Positions 59,145 to 64,000 of a stretch of 64,000 nt of DNA are shown here, in pieces. Within the stretch, counting starts at the first letter, position 1. The number at the start of each line of letters is the position of its first letter. Source of the stretch: an uncultured Ectothiorhodospiraceae bacterium. Lineage in GTDB: Bacteria; Pseudomonadota; Gammaproteobacteria; XJ16; Halofilaceae. The stretch covers positions 1 to 64,000 of the forward strand of contig CAJXKK010000009.1 in assembly GCA_913055615.1 (NCBI GenBank). Direction: 5' to 3'. Made by a program: the position numbers and the translations under genes. The notes beneath the pieces are model-generated. The model saw nothing but the letters and a program-made list of their open reading frames with translations. It ran no database searches and was not told the DNA's origin.

Positions 59145-61334
59145 ATGGACGTCACCCCGATCATCGCCCCCCTCAACGAACGCCAGCGTGAGGCCGTTAC
59201 GGCCCCGGCGGGCGAGCCTCTGCTCGTGCTCGCGGGCGCCGGTTCCGGCAAGACGCGGGTGCTGGTGCACCGCATCGCCTGGCTGCAGGGCGTGGAGGGG
59301 ATGTCGTCGCACTCGATCCTCGCCGTGACCTTCACCAACAAGGCCGCGCGCGAGATGCGCGGGCGGGTTGAGTCGTTGGTCGGCGCGACCGCGGGGGCGA
59401 TGTGGGTCGGTACATTCCACGGCCTGTCGCACCGGTTGCTGCGCGCGCACTGGCGCGAGGCGGGCCTGCCGCAGGGCTTCCAGATCCTTGATGCCGATGA
59501 CCAGCTGCGCCTGATCCGGCGCGTGCTGCGTAATCTGGAACTCGACGACAGCAAATGGCCGCCCAAACAGGCGATGGGCTTCATCAACGGCAACAAGGAC
59601 GAGGGCCGGCGCCCCGAGCATCTGGGGGATACGGTTGATCCCGTGCAGGAGCAACTGGTGCGGATCTACGCCGCCTACGAGCAGTCCCGGAAGACGGCGG
59701 GCGCGGTCGATTTCGCCGAGCTGCTGCTGCTGGCGCTGGAGACCCTGCGCGACAACCCGCAGCTGCTCGATCACTACCGCAGCCGCTTCCGCCACCTGCT
59801 GGTCGACGAGTTCCAGGACACGAACACCATCCAGTACGCCTGGCTGCGCCTGCTGGTCGGTGATCGCGGCTGCGTGACCGCCGTCGGCGACGACGACCAG
59901 TCCATCTATGGCTGGCGCGGTGCGCGCGTGGAGAACATCCAGAAGTTCTCGAAGGATTATCCTGGTACGACCACTGTCCGCCTCGAACAGAACTACCGCT
60001 CGACCGGCACCGTGCTGGCCGCCGCGAACGCGCTCATCGCCAACAACAGCGGCCGCCTCGGCAAGAATCTGTGGACGGCCGATGTCGAGGGCGAGGCGAT
60101 CGCGTATTACACGGCCTACAACGAGACCGACGAGGCGCGCTTCGTTGCCGACCGGGTGGAGGCCTGGATCGATGAGGGCGGCGCCCGCGCCGAATGCGGC
60201 GTGCTCTATCGCTCCAATGCCCAGTCACGCGCGCTGGAGCAGGAGTTCATCAGCCGCGGTATGCCGTACCGGGTCTATGGTGGCCAGCGCTTCTTCGAGC
60301 GCGCCGAGATCAAGGACGCGCTGGCGTATCTGCGCCTGATCGCCAACCGTGACGACGACGTCTCTTTCGAGCGCGTGGTCAATCAGCCCACCCGCGGCGT
60401 CGGCGAGAAAACGCTGTCGAATTTGCGGGCCGCGGCGCGTGCCGCCGGCAGTTCGCTCTGGCGCGCCGCGCGCCAGGCGCTGGACGAACGCATGCTGTCG
60501 GGCCGGGCGGCGACTGCGGTCAGCGGGTTCCTGGGGCTGGTCGATAATATCGCCGAGAAGTGCGCCGAGCGCGATCTCGAGGCGATCGTCGAGCACACCG
60601 TGCACGCCAGCGGCCTGATCGACCACTTCAGCCGTGACCGCAGCGAGAAGGGCCAGGCGCGGGTGGAGAATTTGGAAGAGCTGATCACCGCCGCGCGCAC
60701 GTTCACCCCGCCGCCGGATGAAGAAACCGCGGAACAGAGCCCGCTGGAGACCTTCCTCGCGCACGCGGCGCTGGAGGCGGGCGAGGGCCAGGGTGATGCG
60801 TGGGAGGATTGCGTGCAGATGATGACGCTGCACTCGGCCAAGGGGCTGGAGTTCCCGGTCGTGTTCCTGGTCGGCCTGGAGGAGGGGCTGTTCCCGCACC
60901 AGCGCTCGCTGGAGGAAAGCGGTCGCCTGGAAGAAGAACGTCGGCTCGCTTATGTCGGGATCACGCGCGCCCAGCAGCGGCTGTTCATCACCAGCGCCGA
61001 GCAGCGGCGCCTGTACGGTCGCGAGGTGTTCGGCGTCCCGTCACGCTTCGTCGGCGAATTGCCGGGTGAACTCGTGGACGAGGTACGCCCGCGCGCCCAG
61101 GGCCAGCCGATGGGGATGCCGCCCACCGCTGCGGCCGGCCGCTACGCCGCCGCGGACGAGGTGCCCGAGGGTGTGCCCAGCATGGGCCAGCGCGTGCGCC
61201 ACCCGAAGTTCGGCGAGGGCACCGTCCTCGATTTCGAAGGCAACGGTGCTCATGCGCGTGTGCAGGTCAACTTCGCCGACGCCGGCAGCAAGTGGCTCGT
61301 CCTCGCCTACGCCCGCCTCGAAACCGTCCCGTAG
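59145..61334 (+). CDS. uvrD: DNA helicase II (UvrD)
   Basis: Superfamily-1 3'-5' helicase of nucleotide-excision and mismatch repair. It has 729 residues, full length. Motifs: LNERQREAVTAPAGEPLLVL, Walker A AGAGSGKTRVL, LVDEFQDTN (Walker B), GDDDQSIYGWRGA, TLHSAKGLEFPVVFL and VGITRAQQRLF. The C-terminal region ends in the UvrD Tudor-like part (GQRVRHPKFGEGTVLDFEG). It is monocistronic as far as can be seen. Confidence 0.97.
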   Translation: MDVTPIIAPLNERQREAVTAPAGEPLLVLAGAGSGKTRVLVHRIAWLQGVEGMSSHSILAVTFTNKAAREMRGRVESLVGATAGAMWVGTFHGLSHRLLRAHWREAGLPQGFQILDADDQLRLIRRVLRNLELDDSKWPPKQAMGFINGNKDEGRRPEHLGDTVDPVQEQLVRIYAAYEQSRKTAGAVDFAELLLLALETLRDNPQLLDHYRSRFRHLLVDEFQDTNTIQYAWLRLLVGDRGCVTAVGDDDQSIYGWRGARVENIQKFSKDYPGTTTVRLEQNYRSTGTVLAAANALIANNSGRLGKNLWTADVEGEAIAYYTAYNETDEARFVADRVEAWIDEGGARAECGVLYRSNAQSRALEQEFISRGMPYRVYGGQRFFERAEIKDALAYLRLIANRDDDVSFERVVNQPTRGVGEKTLSNLRAAARAAGSSLWRAARQALDERMLSGRAATAVSGFLGLVDNIAEKCAERDLEAIVEHTVHASGLIDHFSRDRSEKGQARVENLEELITAARTFTPPPDEETAEQSPLETFLAHAALEAGEGQGDAWEDCVQMMTLHSAKGLEFPVVFLVGLEEGLFPHQRSLEESGRLEEERRLAYVGITRAQQRLFITSAEQRRLYGREVFGVPSRFVGELPGELVDEVRPRAQGQPMGMPPTAAAGRYAAADEVPEGVPSMGQRVRHPKFGEGTVLDFEGNGAHARVQVNFADAGSKWLVLAYARLETVP

Positions 61335-61692
61335 CCGCGTAACCGGCCGCGGGCCCCGGCGTGTAGGCCGGCCTTGCCCGGCGCCGGCGACCGCGTATCG
61401 CTCAGGCACAGCGGCTGGTGCGCCGGGCAATGCCGGCAACCCCGTCTCCGGGACGGGGCGCCTCGACAATGGATGCCGGGTTTGGGAATTCCGATCCGTA
61501 ATCGCGGTTTCCATCGCGAGCAAGCTCGCTCCTACAAAGCCCCGTCTGACTCGTCCGCGGCGCATCTGTAGGAGCGAGCTTGCTCGCGATCGTTCCCCGA
61601 CGGCGTTGCGGAGCGCATCACGCCAGAGCGCAGTCCGCCGCCACGCCCTGATCACGGCCTTGGGGCGTGCTGCGCGCATCCGGTCTCGGGAA
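61335..61692. repeat. Gap after uvrD with an inverted REP pair and GCCGGC hairpins
   Basis: GTAGGCCGGCCTTGCCCGGC (about 61363) faces an inverted GCCGGGCAATGCCGGC near 61417-61432. REP-type palindromes lie at 61514-61536 (minus) and 61567-61589 (plus), the same outward-facing layout as at 48957-49032. No gene is seen. Confidence 0.8.
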
Positions 61693-62190
61693 TCAGAACC
61701 GCACGCCAACCGTCACCCAGGTCACGTCATCGATCGCGCCCTCTTCCGGGTAATGCGTCGCCATCAGCTCGAACTGCGTCAGCGCGATGCTGGCGCCGAG
61801 ACCGACGCCGATGCTCTGCTGCGTCTCGGTGGAGCTGCCGCCGCCGTCGATATCGAGGCGGTTGCGGGCGATGCCGTAGCGGCCGATGAAGTACAGCGGA
61901 CCGGCGGTGCGGGCACTCAGGCCGGCGCCCACCGAATCGAACCCGTAGTCGCGGCCATTCGCGGTCTCACCGCTGCTGATGTCGGTGGCGCCTTCGACCT
62001 CGGCGTCGAACTCGATGAGGCCGACATCGAGTATCTCGATGCCGTAGCGCAGGTTCGCGGTGGTCGCGGTGTCGAATCCTTTGGTATCCGGCTCGACCCG
62101 CCCGGCGGATAGCGTGAAGGATCCGGCCTGGACCGGTGCGGTGGCGGCGAGGGTGGCGGCCGCCGCGGCCATCAGCAGGACTTTTTTCAT
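61693..62190 (-). CDS. Small outer-membrane beta-barrel protein
   Basis: A 165-residue exported protein. Signal peptide MKKVLLMAAAAATLAATAPV is cleaved after AQA-like PVQAG at about residue 22. Alternating polar/hydrophobic strands follow (LRYGIEILDVGLIEFDAEVE, GPLYFIGRYGIARN, WVTVGVRF), ending in a terminal phenylalanine, as in OmpA/OmpX-like 8-strand barrels. No specific function can be assigned. Confidence 0.8.
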   Translation of the reverse strand: MKKVLLMAAAAATLAATAPVQAGSFTLSAGRVEPDTKGFDTATTANLRYGIEILDVGLIEFDAEVEGATDISSGETANGRDYGFDSVGAGLSARTAGPLYFIGRYGIARNRLDIDGGGSSTETQQSIGVGLGASIALTQFELMATHYPEEGAIDDVTWVTVGVRF

Positions 62191-62316
62191 CGGGGATACC
62201 TCTACAGGCGTGGAATGTCGTGGCGTTCGTAACCGGGCATCGTACGAACGCCCGGGTCACTGAATGTAGTTGGCTGGCGGCCGATTGGAACCCGCGGGGT
62301 GCGGGCCCCGCGACGA

Positions 62317-63270
62317 TCATGCTTCCACCAGCCGCCAGAGTTCAGGTGCCGTCGCGCGCCGGGCGAGCAGGACACCGCGGTATTCATCCGGATCCTTCAC
62401 GTGCGGGACCTCCGCCGGTCGCGGGAAGTGCAGGTCGAGCAGGCGCGAAAGCCAGAAGCGGAGCGCACCGGCGCGCAGCATCATCGGCCACGCCTCGCCC
62501 TCGGCCTGCACCAACGGTCGGCGCGCGTTGTACGCGTCGAGCAGCGCCCGGGTACGGCCCCCGTCGAGATGGAGCTCGTCGTCCGAGCACCAGTCGTTCA
62601 CGGCGATCGCGACGTCGTACAGCAGGCAATCATCGCACGCGTAATAGAAATCGATCATGCCGGCGAGGCGGTCGCCGTCAAACAGCGCGTTGTCGCGGAA
62701 CAGGTCGGCATGGATGGTGCCGCGCGGCAGTGCGATGCCGCGGAACGAGCGCTGGTAGGCCAGCTCGTCCAGCAGGATGTCGTGGTCTTCCCGGTCCAGC
62801 AGGTGCGCGATCTCGCGGCCCGTGCGGAACCACCAGGCCGGACCGCGCCCGTTCGGATGCCGTTCGCCGAAGGACTCACCGGCCACGTGCATCCGCCCCA
62901 GCGCATCCCCGACCGCGGCGCAGTGCGTGGTGCCCGGTGCCTCCAGCGTCCGCCCCGGCAGGCGCTCGATCAGCGCGGCTGGCTTGCCGTGCAGCGTCTG
63001 CAGATAGCTGCCGTCGGCGGCGGCGATCGGATGCGCGCAGGGTACGTCGTGCTCGGCGAGGTGGGCGGTGAGGTTCAGGTAGTAGGGCACCTCTTCCGCC
63101 GGGTGCTTCTCGAAGATCGTCAGGACGAACTCGTCGCGATCGGTGGCGACGAAAAAGTTCGAGTTCTCGACGCCGTCGCGGATGCCCGTGCACGAGGCGT
63201 AACGGCCGACCTCGTAGCGCGCGAGGAAGTCCCGGAGATCGTCTTCGGTAAGCGATGTGTAGACGGCCAT
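62317..63270 (-). CDS. thrB: Homoserine kinase (ThrB, aminoglycoside-phosphotransferase fold)
   Basis: Phosphorylates homoserine in threonine synthesis. It has 317 residues from MAVYTSLTEDDLRDFLARYE. GIRDGVENSNFFVATDRDEF is the nucleotide-binding part; GTIHADLFRDNALFDGDRLAGMIDFYYACDD carries the catalytic HADLFRDN and metal-binding DF motifs. This is the non-GHMP type of homoserine kinase found in Pseudomonas-like bacteria. It is divergent from polA. The in-frame upstream extension lies in the shared promoter region. Confidence 0.95.
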   Translation of the reverse strand: MAVYTSLTEDDLRDFLARYEVGRYASCTGIRDGVENSNFFVATDRDEFVLTIFEKHPAEEVPYYLNLTAHLAEHDVPCAHPIAAADGSYLQTLHGKPAALIERLPGRTLEAPGTTHCAAVGDALGRMHVAGESFGERHPNGRGPAWWFRTGREIAHLLDREDHDILLDELAYQRSFRGIALPRGTIHADLFRDNALFDGDRLAGMIDFYYACDDCLLYDVAIAVNDWCSDDELHLDGGRTRALLDAYNARRPLVQAEGEAWPMMLRAGALRFWLSRLLDLHFPRPAEVPHVKDPDEYRGVLLARRATAPELWRLVEA

Positions 63271-63370
63271 CGAGCGTGCGCGCCGAACGGCGGTTGCGGG
63301 AGAAGCGGCGGAGTGTACCATCGAAGCCCCGCGCGGGCATGGCCCGTAACCGATCCCACCGGAGCGCCGC

Positions 63371-64000
63371 ATGGCCGACAAGCCGCCGCTGATCCTCGTC
63401 GATGGTTCGTCCTATCTGTATCGGGCGTATCACGCGCTGCCGCCCCTGACCAACAGCGCTGGCGAGCCGACCGGCGCGACCTATGGCGTGGTCAATATGC
63501 TCAAGCGCCTGCTCGCCGATTACGGGCCCGAGCGCATGGCGGTCGTGTTCGACGCGAAGGGGCCGACCTTCCGCAGCGAGATCTACGCCGACTACAAGGC
63601 GCACCGCCCGCCGATGCCGGACGAGCTGGCGAGCCAGATCGACCCGCTGAAAGAGACCGTGCAGGCGCTGGGGCTGCCGCTGCTGTCGGTCGAGGGCGTG
63701 GAGGCCGACGACGTGATCGGCACGCTGGCCAGCCGCGAGCGCGACGACGGCGGTGACGTGCTGATCTCCACCGGCGACAAGGATCTGGCACAGCTGGTCG
63801 ATGACCGGGTCACGCTGGTAAATACGATGAACCAGGAGACGCTCGACACGGCGAGCGTCGAGAAGAAATTCGGCATCCCGCCGGACCGGATCGTCGATTA
63901 CCTGGCGCTGGTGGGCGACACCTCCGACAACATCCCCGGCGTGCCCAAGTGCGGCCCGAAAACGGCGGTCAAATGGCTGTCGCAGTACGGCTCGCTCAAC
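63371..64000 (+). CDS. polA: DNA polymerase I, N-terminal part, cut by the window edge
   Basis: The frame is open from the ATG at 63371 to the end (210 codons). It is the 5'-nuclease domain: [66 protein letters not shown] and [19 protein letters not shown]. The 3'-5' exonuclease and polymerase domains lie outside the window. Confidence 0.97.
   Translation, partial: MADKPPLILVDGSSYLYRAYHALPPLTNSAGEPTGATYGVVNMLKRLLADYGPERMAVVFDAKGPTFRSEIYADYKAHRPPMPDELASQIDPLKETVQALGLPLLSVEGVEADDVIGTLASRERDDGGDVLISTGDKDLAQLVDDRVTLVNTMNQETLDTASVEKKFGIPPDRIVDYLALVGDTSDNIPGVPKCGPKTAVKWLSQYGSLN

Overview
The window is GC-rich gammaproteobacterial chromosome (long antisense open frames, GC-ending codons) and contains the replication origin. 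Gene order and protein style (rpmH-rnpA-yidC-mnmE-mnmG-rsmG-parA-parB-atpI-atpB opposite dnaA-dnaN-recF-gyrB; hemCDXY next to algRZ and argH; lptM-lysA-dapF-DUF484-xerC; hslVU-ubiE-ubiJ-ubiB) fit a Chromatiales/Ectothiorhodospiraceae-like organism. That placement is an inference from synteny; there is no rRNA gene here to confirm it.

Layout. 1-8.9 kb, minus strand: the origin-left operon (ribosomal protein L34, RNase P protein, YidC, tRNA modification MnmE/MnmG, RsmG, ParA/ParB, start of the ATP synthase operon). 9.2-17.5 kb, plus strand: dnaA, oriC-like intergenic DNA (10541-10781), dnaN, recF, gyrB, oligopeptidase A. Three parS-type palindromes lie at 12.34, 12.97 and 15.63 kb. 18-22.6 kb: xthA, ubiD, an orphan ParA ATPase and a 2Fe-2S/flavin reductase. 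22.6-28.8 kb, minus strand: hemC-hemD-hemX-hemY and the LytTR-type two-component pair algZ/algR. 28.9-33 kb: argH, cbiZ, a carboxylesterase and a DUF302 gene.

33.1-44 kb is an accessory island with visibly lower GC in places and much decay. It holds a 190-bp inverted-repeat element, a broken ion channel, an hsdR N-terminal stub, an intact two-gene module (MazG-like pyrophosphohydrolase plus a 793-residue nuclease-helicase-LexA-like protease fusion), a rhuM fragment, an autoinhibited Fic protein, a solitary hsdM, a broken iron-sulfur protein gene, PaiB, a toxin-antitoxin pair and a remnant of a second toxin. The MazG/fusion module appears to have replaced most of hsdR in a type I restriction locus. 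It is the best candidate here for an undescribed defence system; the fusion has a LexA-like Ala-Gly site and Ser/Lys dyad at near-LexA spacing, which suggests release of the helicase-nuclease by self-cleavage.

44.3-64 kb returns to housekeeping genes: lptM-lysA-methyltransferase-dapF-DUF484-xerC, two tandem PilZ-like paralogues of unknown role, hslVU, DUF971, a translationally coupled ubiE-RDD-ubiJ-ubiB run, uvrD, a small outer-membrane protein, thrB and the start of polA.

Almost every larger intergenic gap contains dispersed repeats: REP-type palindromes (TAGGAGCGAGCTTGCTCGC and a CCCGC variant), a GTAGCCCGGATGCAGC family, CGCAGAG- and CCAAGGCG-rich elements, and short-period ACACGAAT/ACACAGAT repeats. 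No tRNA, rRNA, CRISPR array or intact transposase gene was seen.
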